Notes: generated by a model not told the origin, from the sequence alone. A DNA stretch of 64,000 nucleotides from Spirosoma fluviale (GCF_900230225.1 NZ_OCNH01000006.1:311702-375701); one strand, 5' to 3'; positions 1-9,178 are shown, counted from the first letter of the stretch. Program-made: numbers and translations.

Positions 1-2507
1 TGCGCCAGATCGGGTTTCTGGTTCCAGGCCTCTTTCTCGGCCTCGGAGACAAAGCGGTGGAGGCTGTTCTGGGTGATGCGGGTGGGATCCAGGGCGCTAA
101 TCCAGGCGGGGTTGGTGTAGGAACCGGTGGTCTTGACCACGTTTTCGCTCAGGCGGGCATCGTCGATGGGCCCCGTCTGGACAGCGGTAATGGCAGTAAC
201 GGCAGTCAGTTGGGTTTGCAGGGCACTTAGGCTGGCCGCATTGGTGGCGATATCTACTGTGTTGGTGGCGATGTTAGCGTTGGTCTGGTTGATAGCTTTG
301 GCAACAGCGGCATTGGCAATGGCGTTGGGTGAGGCAACACTCAGGACCGTATCGACCGGCATGGAAGCGCCCCCACCCGAGGGAATGGTAACAGTAGTGG
401 AGGTGCCCGAACTGGTCACGGCGGCATTGACGAAGGTGTAGGTGCGGGTGCTGTCTTTGATGGCCAGTTTAACCTGTGCCAGATCGGGTTTCTGGTTCCA
501 GGCCTCTTTCTCGGCCTCGGAGACAAAGCGGTGGAGGCTGTTCTGGGTGATGCGGGTGGGATCGAGGGCACTGATCCAGGCGGGGTTGGTGTAGGAACCG
601 GTGGTCTTGACCACGTTTTCGCTTAAGCGGGCATCGTCGATGGGCCCCGTCTGGACAGCGGTGATGGCAGTAACGGCAGTCAGTTGGGTTTGCAGGGCAC
701 TTAGGCTGGCCGCATTGGTGGCGATGCCTGCTGTATTGGTGGCAATGTTGGCATTAGCCTGATTAATGGCTTCCGTATTGGTGGCGATGTTGGCATTGGT
801 CTGATTGATGGCTTTGGCAACGGCGGCATTGGCAATGGCGTTGGGCGAGGTAGCACTCAGGACCGTATCGACCGGCATGGAAGTTCCCCCACCCGAGGGA
901 ATGGTGACGGTCGTGGAGGTGCCCGAACTGGTCACAGCGGCATTGACGAAGGTGTAGGTGCGGGTGCTGTCTTTGATGGCCAGTTTGACCTGCGCCAGAT
1001 CGGGTTTCTGGTTCCAGGCCTCTTTCTCGGCCTCGGAGACAAAGCGGTGGAGGCTGTTCTGGGTGATGCGGGTGGGATCGAGGGCACTGATCCAGGCGGG
1101 GTTGGTGTAGGAGCCGGTGGTCTTGACCACGTTTTCGCTCAGGCGGGCATCGTCGATGGGCCCCGTCTGGACAGCGGTAATGGCAGTAACGGCAGTCAGT
1201 TGGGTTTGCAGGGCACTTAGGCTGGCCGCATTGGTGGCGATGTTAGCGTTGGCCTGACTGATGGCTGCCGTATTGGTGGCCACGTTGGCATTGGTCTGAT
1301 TGATGGCTTTGGCAACGGCGGCATTGGCAATGGCGTTGGGCGAGGTAGCACTCAGGACCGTATCGACCGGCATGGAAGCGCCCCCACCCGAGGGAATGGT
1401 GACGGTCGTGGAGGTGCCCGAACTGGTCACGGCGGCATTGACGAAGGTGTAGGTGCGGGTGCTGTCTTTGATGGCCAGTTTGACCTGCGCCAGATCGGGT
1501 TTCTGGTTCCAGGCCTCTTTCTCGGCCTCGGAGACAAAGCGGTGGAGGCTGTTCTGGGTGATGCGGGTGGGATCGAGGGCGCTGATCCAGGCGGGGTTAG
1601 TGTAGGAACCGGTGGTCTTGACTACGTTTTCGCTTAAGCGGGCATCGTCGATGGGCCCCGTCTGGACAGCGGTGATGGCAGTAACGGCAGTCAGTTGGGT
1701 TTGCAGGGCACTTAGGCTGGCCGCATTGGTAGCGATGTTGGCCGAGTTAGTGGCCACGTTGGCGTTGGTCTGGTTGATGGCTTTGGCAACAGCGGCATTG
1801 GCAATGGCGTTGGGCGATGCCGTGTTCAGGACCGTATCGACCGGCATGGAAGTTCCCCCACCCGAGGGAATGGTGACGGTCGTGGAGGTGCCCGAACTGG
1901 TCACGGCGGCATTGACGAAGGTATAGGTGCGGGTGCTGTCTTTGATGGCCAGTTTGACCTGCGCCAGATCGGGTTTCTGGTTCCAGGCCTCTTTCTCGGC
2001 CTCGGAGACAAAGCGGTGGAGGCTGTTCTGGGTGATGCGGGTGGGATCGAGGGCGCTAATCCAGGCGGGGTTGGTGTAGGAGCCGGTGGTTTTGACCACG
2101 TTTTCGCTCAGGCGGGCATCGTCCAGCGTGCCTGACGTTAATGAACTGGCATTAGTTGTCACGGCGGTTTCGCTGCTGCCTGTACCTGATGTGGCTGGAA
2201 GATTCAGCAAGTAGGCGTTTATGGCTGAGCTGACTGTAGTTCCGTATGGAATCCCCTGGTCATTCAGAAAAAGAGAAGGAAGGTAATAGGATGTACTTCC
2301 GCTTACGATACTTACCTCTATCAGGTCATTAATGGCACGTACATTGACATTTCCATAAGAATAGCTGACTGGATTGGAGCCATCCCCTTCTGCCCTGACC
2401 AGATGATCGTTGACTCGATAGAGCCGGATCGCCGTCGTTTCAGACACCTGAGCTTTTAAGGAAATCACGCTGGCAAAAAAGAAGAACAGAAAGAATACGT
2501 GTTTCAT
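1..2507 (-). CDS. Secreted tail-fibre-like repeat protein, N-terminal part (C-terminus beyond window)
   Basis: The frame is open from an ATG at 2507 (minus strand) to the left edge, 835 codons without a stop. It starts with a signal peptide (MKHVFFLFFFFASVISLKAQ). After about 125 residues of unique sequence come long tandem repeats whose anchor recurs at 7, 481, 997, 1492 and 1966, giving units of 474, 516, 495 and 474 bases (158, 172, 165 and 158 residues). Each unit carries a DDARLSENVV motif, then FVSEAEKEAWNQK, then a Thr/Val-rich segment, then an Ala/Asn heptad stretch (AINQTNANIATN). The first two motifs resemble phage and bacterial tail-fibre repeats, and the heptads suggest a trimeric coiled coil. 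The size differences are whole heptads (21 bases). Function is inferred only: a surface fibre or adhesin. The C-terminal anchor or sorting domain is outside the window. Confidence 0.8.
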   Translation of the reverse strand, partial: MKHVFFLFFFFASVISLKAQVSETTAIRLYRVNDHLVRAEGDGSNPVSYSYGNVNVRAINDLIEVSIVSGSTSYYLPSLFLNDQGIPYGTTVSSAINAYLLNLPATSGTGSSETAVTTNASSLTSGTLDDARLSENVVKTTGSYTNPAWISALDPTRITQNSLHRFVSEAEKEAWNQKPDLAQVKLAIKDSTRTYTFVNAAVTSSGTSTTVTIPSGGGTSMPVDTVLNTASPNAIANAAVAKAINQTNANVATNSANIATNAASLSALQTQLTAVTAITAVQTGPIDDARLSENVVKTTGSYTNPAWISALDPTRITQNSLHRFVSEAEKEAWNQKPDLAQVKLAIKDSTRTYTFVNAAVTSSGTSTTVTIPSGGGASMPVDTVLSATSPNAIANAAVAKAINQTNANVATNTAAISQANANIATNAASLSALQTQLTAVTAITAVQTGPIDDARLSENVVKTTGSYTNPAWISALDPTRITQNSLHRFVSEAEKEAWNQKPDLAQVKLAIKDSTRTYTFVNAAVTSSGTSTTVTIPSGGGTSMPVDTVLSATSPNAIANAAVAKAINQTNANIATNTEAINQANANIATNTAGIATNAASLSALQTQLTAVTAITAVQTGPIDDARLSENVVKTTGSYTNPAWISALDPTRITQNSLHRFVSEAEKEAWNQKPDLAQVKLAIKDSTRTYTFVNAAVTSSGTSTTVTIPSGGGASMPVDTVLSVASPNAIANAAVAKAINQTNANIATNTVDIATNAASLSALQTQLTAVTAITAVQTGPIDDARLSENVVKTTGSYTNPAWISALDPTRITQNSLHRFVSEAEKEAWNQKPDLA
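7..1965. repeat. Four long in-frame tandem repeats (474-516 bp) inside the fibre gene
   Basis: Near-identical units begin at 7, 481, 997 and 1492, and a fifth partial copy begins at 1966. Divergence is low, mostly silent changes, except in the Ala/Asn heptad block. There the units differ by 0, 42 or 21 bases relative to the shortest, so the frame is always kept. This suggests recent duplication or ongoing homogenisation by recombination. Confidence 0.9.
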
Positions 2508-4289
2508 ATTGAATGCAATTGAGTTAATTAAGTAAACGACCACGTTAGCGCTAACGTGGAGAATCGAGGTCGGCCAGCCGTCGACACCTGTGCAGCATGT
2601 AGCCATAGCAACTAAGTATGGCTGTGTTTGAGTGAATCAAGCCACAACTGTACTTTAGGAAGTTGTTGGAATAAAGCCGAATACTGACCTTGTGGTATAT
2701 ACGGAACAGGCCGGTTGAACGGACTGCCTACCAGGAGCTGCTTCTAGTACGTATATGTAGGAATGACAGTAAAAACAAGGAGCAGCCTACGTTTACAGAT
2801 GCCTGATTCTACGATTGGTGCGTTTTCCCGATAGGAGCTTCCAGACAGTACATGTTACTAATCCACCAGACAGGTTGGCAGGCACCATACCAGTTGGGTA
2901 GATGTTCGTTTACAGAGCTCCTGAAGAAATAACGCAGGCGCAAAGCATACCCTGGGTCTGGTAGGCTCTGATGACTTGACGGGTACATTTTTTTTGAGTT
3001 ACTCATATCCGTAAGGTTGGTGTTTAATGAATAGCCTTTGCTGTTTTAGCAGTAGCCATTCACTGGATAGACTTGTTAATTCACTGGCAGACGCCTGTAG
3101 TTAGTCCAGACTTCAACACTAATTATTTTCTGCTTCGACACGTTCATCAATCATCCAGTTTTTACTCAACGCTCTGTTAGTAGATGCGCTGTAAGCAAAA
3201 TCCGCTCACTTAAATCTGTATACGAAGTGTGAATTTTTTGAACATAGAGTAGTCGATATTTTTCATCTTTGTCATGTCATGTTAGGTGATAATTAGCTTC
3301 CATTTTTAGACTAAAAAAATGCATTAGCTATATCATCAAAAGCCTGGCAACTGGCTAATAAAACCAAGTATGAAAGGTGAAAAAGAAGATCAGAAAGAAA
3401 CAATATTCTGTAAACACTCGAAACAAATGTTCAATCTACTCAGTCCTTGTTTAGCACTACGACTTGAACAAAAATAAGTGCTGCTTTTATGTTGGCAAAA
3501 AGCTGCTGTACGGTTAAGAGGTTTTTAATGTACTCTTAGTATAAAATAAGTATATATTTTTACTTATAATGAGTATTAATTTATATATCGATTAAAATAT
3601 AATATATAGGTAAAGTTCGTTGTCGAATAAAGTTAATTAACCCGCTCCGGGTAGTTACGGTCCTGATAAATAGCGATAAAAATGATCTGCAGGGCGGATT
3701 AATAGCTGGTAATCAATGCTATTTGATAAAAAGCACTTATAAATTATTAGGCATAAAATACTGTATTTCAAGTTTTTGATTTTAGGTAGTAGAGGCAATA
3801 TCAGGACTCTGTGAACTTGATTTTCAACTGGTTTCGCTAAATGGATACTTATCTTTATTAGCGTGTGACTTCACTTTTTTTATACTAAAAGAGCCCGCCT
3901 GATATATACGTGAGCACCATTTTTTTTTCTTCTAAAATGATGTAGTAAAAAGAATCGAAAGTTACTAAGCGGTTAGTAAAAACGAGTTTAATTGTAGTTC
4001 TACTTCAGTGTTGTAAGATTTATAACGTCTATTTTTGCGGACGATAAAATAAAGGCATTGGCAGAGTTATGGCTGTTTAGAAAAATATTCCCATAATTTC
4101 AGTCTATCGGCCCTGGTTTAAACTCCCGAAAGAGGGAAAAAATCGTTAATGTCCACACTGCTAAATTAACAGGGTATGACCCATATACTAAAGCAAGCTA
4201 TACTTGAAAATTTCCGGTTGTTATATCCAGTAAGTGATCGTTCAGGTACAGATTTACGTCAATATAGCTTGTCCCCCTCGTCAGGGGCT
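2508..4289. other. Long AT-rich intergenic stretch without a supported gene
   Basis: Apart from the palindrome at 2540-2559 I see no convincing gene in this 1.8-kb gap. A minus-strand frame of 65 codons at 2809-3006 has no recognisable motif and unconvincing composition. From about 3200 to 4150 the DNA is strongly AT-rich, with many stops in all frames. It probably holds promoter and leader sequence for the divergent secreted proteins on either side and perhaps decayed genes. Confidence 0.5.
2540..2559. promoter_or_regulatory. Perfect 20-bp palindrome upstream of the fibre gene, LacI-type operator candidate
   Basis: The sequence CCACGTTAGCGCTAACGTGG is a perfect palindrome without a loop, 32 bases upstream of the fibre gene start. 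The GTTAGCGCTAAC centre resembles sites bound by LacI-family sugar regulators. No LacI-family gene lies in the window, so the regulator is unknown. The position fits an operator overlapping the promoter or 5' leader. Confidence 0.45.
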
Positions 4290-5783
4290 ATGGCTTTAGT
4301 GAGAAACATACGTTTGTTGTATGCGCTCATGTTTCTGGTGTTTAGTGTTCAGTCTAAAGCGGCTTATTCTAAACCTCCGCTACCCACCAATAACAGCACA
4401 GCTGCATGGACTGAAAATGAAACACCGGTTATCACGACGAATGGAAACATAACCCTTCCCAATGATGCCGGTAAGCGTGGCGCTACGGTTGTCGTATCTG
4501 CTTCCGCAACGTGCAACTGCTCGGTTGGTCGACCCGTTGGCGTACGCAGTGATGGCAAGCCTTTAACGGCCGAGTACCCGGTGGGCACAACAGTCGTTAC
4601 CTGGAATGCTAAAGACACTAACGGAAATGCAGTGACCCCCGTTATGCAAACCATCACGGTAGTTGACAAAGAAGCGCCGGTTATCAAGACTAATGGCAAT
4701 AAAACGTTTACGTATAAGACGGGTAAGTGTGGGGTTTTCTTTGAGGCACTCGCGTTAGCTACCGACAATAGCTCGGTGGGCAAACCCAAAGCGGTACGTA
4801 GCGATGGGAAGCCCTTAACGGCTGAGTATCAGGCGGGGGTTACAACCATCGTCTGGAGCGTTACAGATGCGAATGGCAATCCTGCATCCACTGTTACGCA
4901 GACCGTCACAGTAATTGATAACGAAGCACCGGTTATCAGCACCAATGGCAATAAAGTGCTGGCGAACGATGCCGGGAAGTGTGGGGCCGTTGTTGACCTG
5001 TTTGCTTTGGCTACGGATAACTGCTCGGTTGGTCAACCCATTGGTGTACGTAGCGATGGGAAGCCCTTAACGGCCGCTTATCCGGTAGGCACAACAACCG
5101 TTACCTGGAATGCCAAAGACATTAACGGAAATGCAGCGACCGCCGTTACGCAAACCATCATGGTTACTAATACGCACCCCGTTCTAAGCCTGATCAAAGC
5201 ACCTAATGACCCGGTAAAAGTAGGTAGCGAGGTAAACCTCAGTGTTAATTTTACCGATAACAATGGTTGGCAGGTTATATGGTACTGGGGAGACGATACA
5301 TCGTCGGTTGGAACCATAGAAGGAACTGCCGGGCGGGGCGCTCATCGGTATACCAGGGCTGGCGTTTACTCGGTTACCGTTATGTTGACAGACATGTGCG
5401 GTAAATCGGCCAGTCAGGTACATCACTATGTTGTTGTCTATGATGCCAGTACCGAATCAGCAATCGGCGGGAGCTCGTCAGTTTCATCTGTCGGTGCCAG
5501 GGAGGCCGCAAAGACGCTGAACGATGCCTTCTTACTAAGGAACTATCCTAACCCATTTGCGACAAAAACCGCTATTGAATTTATCCTTCCCAACGGAGGA
5601 GACTATGTGTTGAGCATTCTGGATATGAAAGGAAGTATACTGCGTACACTTCAGACCGGGAAAGCCCAGGCCGGTGCCCTCAATCGCGTAATCTGGGAGG
5701 TCAAAGACTTGCCGGGGGGGCTTTACATTGGGCGGTTAACGACTCCGCAGGGCGTCAAATCCATAGAGCTGCTGGTTGAGTAA
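4290..5783 (+). CDS. Secreted HYR/PKD-domain protein with T9SS type A sorting domain
   Basis: I chose the ATG at 4290 because it begins directly with a signal peptide (MALVRNIRLLYALMFLVFSV); the frame extends upstream to 4176 without adding anything signal-like. The 497-residue product has three HYR-like beta-sandwich repeats (about residues 25-107, 110-190 and 193-275), each with a segment like VRSDGKPLTAEYPVGTT and ending in TWNAKD or a relative. Next come a PKD-like domain (about 280-370, WYWGDDTSS and HRYTRAGVYSVTV) and a C-terminal T9SS sorting domain (about 420-497) with the typical LRNYPNPFATKTAIEF start. It is probably exported by the type IX system and held at or released from the cell surface; a ligand cannot be deduced. 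Confidence 0.85.
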   Translation: MALVRNIRLLYALMFLVFSVQSKAAYSKPPLPTNNSTAAWTENETPVITTNGNITLPNDAGKRGATVVVSASATCNCSVGRPVGVRSDGKPLTAEYPVGTTVVTWNAKDTNGNAVTPVMQTITVVDKEAPVIKTNGNKTFTYKTGKCGVFFEALALATDNSSVGKPKAVRSDGKPLTAEYQAGVTTIVWSVTDANGNPASTVTQTVTVIDNEAPVISTNGNKVLANDAGKCGAVVDLFALATDNCSVGQPIGVRSDGKPLTAAYPVGTTTVTWNAKDINGNAATAVTQTIMVTNTHPVLSLIKAPNDPVKVGSEVNLSVNFTDNNGWQVIWYWGDDTSSVGTIEGTAGRGAHRYTRAGVYSVTVMLTDMCGKSASQVHHYVVVYDASTESAIGGSSSVSSVGAREAAKTLNDAFLLRNYPNPFATKTAIEFILPNGGDYVLSILDMKGSILRTLQTGKAQAGALNRVIWEVKDLPGGLYIGRLTTPQGVKSIELLVE

Positions 5784-5796
5784 GGCCGCGGCCACG

Positions 5797-6252
5797 CTAG
5801 GTACAGCCCGATGCGTTGGGGGGGAGCACGGCTGTTTTAAACCAATGGGTAGCGATAGCCTGACAGTCCGCCACCAACTGTTGAAAATCGTCTGATCTAA
5901 TCAGATGAGCACTGATAACAGATTCATATAAAGCCTGTACACTGGCTAACTCGGCGGGTGAACCCACGGCAATGACCGGAATAGAGGGCCTTGATGCATG
6001 TGAAGGGTAACTTCGCAGGTGCGCGAGAGCCTCTATTTTAGCGGCAGGGGTTAAAAAACGTACACTTAGGAAAATCAACCAGGGTGTCTCGTGACTCCTT
6101 TCTTCAATACGACGTAGGTAGTCTATCAGGCCAGGATGATCATTAACTATCGCCAACTGGACGTTTGGCACGCTTTCTTCGAGGGCCAGACAAAGTTCGA
6201 CCGCATCGACGGGATTATCCTCAAGCAGAAGAATACGGGGGTTAAGGTACAT
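5797..6252 (-). CDS. Receiver-like protein lacking the phospho-acceptor Asp
   Basis: The 151-residue product has the length and fold pattern of a stand-alone CheY-like receiver: an opening ILLLEDNPVD with acidic residues E11 and D12, and a later VPVI-type strand. In the strand that should end with the phosphorylated Asp it reads WLIFLSVRFL, so Ser63 occupies that position. The usual Lys of the last strand appears as Arg-Ser. It is therefore either a phosphorylation-independent pseudo-receiver or a decaying gene. It faces the HYR protein convergently, and a CheB remnant lies just upstream, so it may be left over from a sensory locus. Confidence 0.7.
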   Translation of the reverse strand: MYLNPRILLLEDNPVDAVELCLALEESVPNVQLAIVNDHPGLIDYLRRIEERSHETPWLIFLSVRFLTPAAKIEALAHLRSYPSHASRPSIPVIAVGSPAELASVQALYESVISAHLIRSDDFQQLVADCQAIATHWFKTAVLPPNASGCT

Positions 6253-6541
6253 GAAGTCGTTAGCTAATTGTGGATTTATTGCAAATGTACCAAAGTGATT
6301 TTAGCTCTGTATGGAGCCAGGCATGACTTTGCAAGCGGTTGATAGTCAATTGTATAGTCTTCTATTTGGATAGACTTTTCGAAATGGATTGATAATAAGT
6401 GACTTAGGTAGAAATAACTACAGACCTCGTAAGGGCTTGCTACTTAGGCACATTCACTTTTTTTAGTTTGGGGTACAGTTTATTGCACGAATAGTACAAC
6501 GTGATCTTCAAGTACGCCTATCCACGAGGCTACTTCCTCAT

Positions 6542-6810
6542 TATTACACGGGTATTGCTGCGGGGGTATATGCGCGTAAGAAACTAGTTGCTGGCTTGAC
6601 GCTCAATTTCCCGGCCACAATTTTTGTTGTCCAGCATGTAGCGGCCGATGCACCAAGTTACCTGCCTCGGAGTACCAGACTCAGATCAGCCAGGCTAAAT
6701 GGAAATTGAGAAGCTGCGTCCGCTGGTGTTTGCCGACCAGGCAACCCTTTTGAAAACCCATGACGAATCCCAAAGGATCGTACCTGGTAGTTGAGGCCCA
6801 TTTAGGCACC
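6542..6810 (+). pseudogene. Degraded CheB methylesterase remnant
   Basis: In the plus frame beginning at 6542 the reading is YYTGIAAGVYARKKLVAGL followed by TLNFPATIFVVQHVAADAP and SYLP, ending at a stop near 6705. This resembles the start of a CheB methylesterase domain (GASAGG motif, Leu-Pro-x-x-Phe-Pro-Ala, VVxH). The GASAGG serine motif is destroyed (GIAAGV), there is no start codon in a sensible place, and the rest of the domain can be followed only in other frames (for example PKGSYLVVEAHL near 6770). It is a broken gene, not a functional esterase. Confidence 0.6.
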
Positions 6811-6830
6811 TCATAGAAGCCACCTGTTCG

Positions 6831-7544
6831 TTAAAGTATGAAACTTTCAATTTGCTTGTAGATTACTGCATGCCCTTTATCATTTGGATGGATGCCATCC
6901 TCACTCAGCAGTTCCGACTTTATTAGATTATCCGGGTTTGCGACCGGGTCAAAAATGTTGATAGCAAACGGGGCATAGTTTTTCATAACCAGATCTCGTT
7001 GACGCAGCAATTTGGTCGTAACCTCTTCATTGAACCGACGCGGTATAGGCGTTGTAATTAGTACACTGGCTACACCAGCGGCCAAAGCACCACTCCTGAT
7101 GGTATTGAAATTGGCTATGATCTCATCGACATCATAGCCAGCAACGGCATCATTGGACGATATACTAATGATCAACAGGGTGGGCTTTTCCTTAAGAGCA
7201 GCGGTTATGTTTCGCAGTGTATCTGCATCCGGCCGGTTAGCAGGACGACTGGCGCTTGTTGGCAAAAGTTGATAACTAGTATAGCCTCCTCTTGCCAGAT
7301 TAACAATGCGACTGGTTGATAATCGCCGGGCGAGCGTTCCCGCCCATGAATTTTTGTACTCCGAGGCACCCCAGCCTTCTGCCGTAGACGAACCAAGTAT
7401 GACAATTGTGTCTGTAGAGGGTTTTGGGCTCCCGTTGCCTCCTGTTGTTGGCGGATTGACGGCAATTGGGGTGGGCTCTACTGTAGTTCGCGTACAACTT
7501 AATACAAAAGCTATAATAAGTATTAAAAAGGTGACCTTTTTCAT
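6831..7544 (-). CDS. SGNH/GDSL-family esterase lipoprotein
   Basis: The start at 7544 gives a compact lipoprotein signal (MKKVTFLILIIAFVLSC) with the lipid-modified Cys at residue 17; the frame extends upstream to 7604 without benefit. The 237-residue protein carries the SGNH hydrolase blocks: VILGSSTAEGWG with the likely nucleophile Ser53, an Asn in SISSNDA, and DGIHPNDKGH near the end giving Asp216 and His219. Family members cleave esters of lipids, acetylated sugars or peptidoglycan; the substrate here is unknown. It stands alone between the CheB remnant and a divergently oriented glycosyltransferase. Confidence 0.85.
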   Translation of the reverse strand: MKKVTFLILIIAFVLSCTRTTVEPTPIAVNPPTTGGNGSPKPSTDTIVILGSSTAEGWGASEYKNSWAGTLARRLSTSRIVNLARGGYTSYQLLPTSASRPANRPDADTLRNITAALKEKPTLLIISISSNDAVAGYDVDEIIANFNTIRSGALAAGVASVLITTPIPRRFNEEVTTKLLRQRDLVMKNYAPFAINIFDPVANPDNLIKSELLSEDGIHPNDKGHAVIYKQIESFIL

Positions 7545-7681
7545 AAAGAATGAGTTTTTGTAAACTTTTTGTTTGCAAAAATGATAAAATATGAACTTTG
7601 TCAAAAATTACTTACGTAGAATTTTTGTGTTTAACTGTATTTTTAACGAATACCGGTCTACCTCCCTTGAAGTTCATGTTG

Positions 7682-7702
7682 GGGGGCTGCTCTTCAGCCC
7701 CC
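7682..7702. repeat. GC-rich hairpin in the 7545-7892 gap
   Basis: GGGGGCTG, a five-base loop and CAGCCCCC form an 8-bp perfect stem. There is no T-run on either side, so it is not a convincing terminator. The rest of the 348-bp gap between the SGNH lipoprotein and the glycosyltransferase shows nothing recognisable beyond divergent promoter space. Confidence 0.35.
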
Positions 7703-7892
7703 GAAGGCTGATTCTGGTTTAAAGTCGCTGTGGTGAATGTCTCCTCTTTAAGATAAGGCTGGGGGCCGTTTGCTCACCAATTCAGTCGATTACCGGAAAG
7801 TAGGAGCCATAGAACAGTTCAATAGCCACGATCACGCCAGTCCGGCAGGTTTTACAGGGTATGTAGCTTGCTGTCGGCTTAATGAATAGCCA

Positions 7893-9110
7893 ATGAATTA
7901 TTTTGTTAACAAGTCCGCCAAGAGTAGTGCCTTACAGCCCCAACCGGAAAAGGTACTCGTTAAAAATAGCGTAGCTTCCTACGCCTTTGCCAATTCGCCC
8001 GAGGTTCAGGATCTGATCTGTTTTTCACACCTGCGCTGGGATTTCGTTTATCAACGTCCGCAGCACCTGCTCAGCCGTGCCAGTAAACAATGGAAGGTCT
8101 GGTACATAGAAGAACCTCAGTGGAGCGAAACCCTGCGGCTCGATATCCGGTCGGTCGATGACCAGATTCGGGTCGTTGTACCGCATCTGCCGCACGGCAT
8201 CGACGACGAAACCGCCGTTCGGTTGCAGCGCCAGCTGGTGAATCAGTTTCTGGAACAGGAACGGCTCACCAACTTTATTGCCTGGTACTATACCCCCATG
8301 GCCCTTCGTTTCAGCAGCCACCTAAAACCCCGCCTGACGGTCTACGACTGTATGGACGAACTATCCGCTTTTTCGGGAGCCTCCCCGCTACTGCTCGATC
8401 AGGAAGAAAAGCTCATCCGTCGGGCCGATCTGGTGTATACCGGTGGGTATAGCTTGTACGAAGCTAAACAAAACCGGCATCCGCAGGTGTTCGCGTTTCC
8501 CAGTTGCATCGACGCCCATCATTTTCTGCCCGGCCGGGCTGACATAGCCGACCCCGACGATCAGCGGGCCATTGGCGGCCCCCGCATTGGTTTTTGTGGT
8601 GTTATCGACGAGCGCCTTGATCTGAACCTGCTCCGGCAACTGGCCCAGCGTCGACCCGACTGGCAGTTTGTTCTGTTGGGGCCGGTCGTGAAGATCGATC
8701 CTGACAGTTTGCCCCAGGCACCCAACCTGCATTACCTGGGCATGAAAAACTACCGCGATCTGCCCGCCTATTTTGGCAACTGGCAGGTGGCTATGATGCC
8801 TTTTGCCATCAACGAAGCTACCCGCTACATTAGCCCGACCAAAACACCCGAATACCTGGCGGCTGGCCTGCCCGTTGTGTCGACGCCCATTCGGGATGTG
8901 GTACGCTCGTATGGCGGTTGGGGTCCGGTACTCATTGGCGATTCGGCCGTTACGCTCGAAAAGGCCATTGAGTTTGCCCTCAAAGCCGGTCATGATGCCG
9001 ACTGGAAAGCCATTGACGCTCAGCTGAAAGAACAATCCTGGGATAACACCTGGCAGCAAATGCAGCGGCTTATGAATTCGCAGCTAAAGGGAGTTTTGGC
9101 GGAGCAGTAG
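7893..9110 (+). CDS. Glycosyltransferase, GT-B fold, group 1-like
   Basis: The 405-residue soluble protein reads like the TuaH-type group of family 1 glycosyltransferases: an N-terminal half with FSHLRWDFVYQRPQHLLSR, a linker with YDCMDELSAF, and a C-terminal nucleotide-sugar half with IGFCGVIDERLDLNLL and the SPTKTPEYLAAGLPVVSTP donor-binding segment. It probably transfers a sugar from an activated donor to a surface glycan or exopolysaccharide precursor in the cytoplasm. It is monocistronic, with a strong terminator just after it. The acceptor cannot be deduced. Confidence 0.85.
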   Translation: MNYFVNKSAKSSALQPQPEKVLVKNSVASYAFANSPEVQDLICFSHLRWDFVYQRPQHLLSRASKQWKVWYIEEPQWSETLRLDIRSVDDQIRVVVPHLPHGIDDETAVRLQRQLVNQFLEQERLTNFIAWYYTPMALRFSSHLKPRLTVYDCMDELSAFSGASPLLLDQEEKLIRRADLVYTGGYSLYEAKQNRHPQVFAFPSCIDAHHFLPGRADIADPDDQRAIGGPRIGFCGVIDERLDLNLLRQLAQRRPDWQFVLLGPVVKIDPDSLPQAPNLHYLGMKNYRDLPAYFGNWQVAMMPFAINEATRYISPTKTPEYLAAGLPVVSTPIRDVVRSYGGWGPVLIGDSAVTLEKAIEFALKAGHDADWKAIDAQLKEQSWDNTWQQMQRLMNSQLKGVLAEQ

Positions 9111-9178
9111 AGGCCATAAACCAGTTCGTTTCCCGATATCAATCAGCCTTTCGCAAGCTATTTGTACTTACAGACATA

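Noticed and set aside
127-1926. Plus-strand open frames of about 104 codons within the fibre repeats
   Set aside because: They repeat with the DNA unit and lie antisense to a long open minus-strand frame with a signal peptide; they are shadows of the repeats.
7-2100. Tandem repeats resembling a CRISPR array
   Set aside because: Units are 474-516 bp, in frame and coding; there are no short repeats with unique spacers and no cas genes.
2809-3006. 65-codon minus-strand frame in the AT-rich gap
   Set aside because: No start context, no recognisable motif, and stops dominate around it.
3200-4150. Possible replication origin in the AT-rich stretch
   Set aside because: No DnaA-box cluster or dnaA/dnaN genes were seen, only general AT richness.
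4364-4789. Minus-strand frame of 141 codons antisense to the HYR gene
   Set aside because: It lies wholly opposite a protein with clear domains and its composition follows the repeats of the sense strand.
8388-9059. Minus-strand frame of 223 codons opposite the glycosyltransferase
   Set aside because: The sense strand has conserved glycosyltransferase motifs; the antisense frame is a GC-codon artefact.
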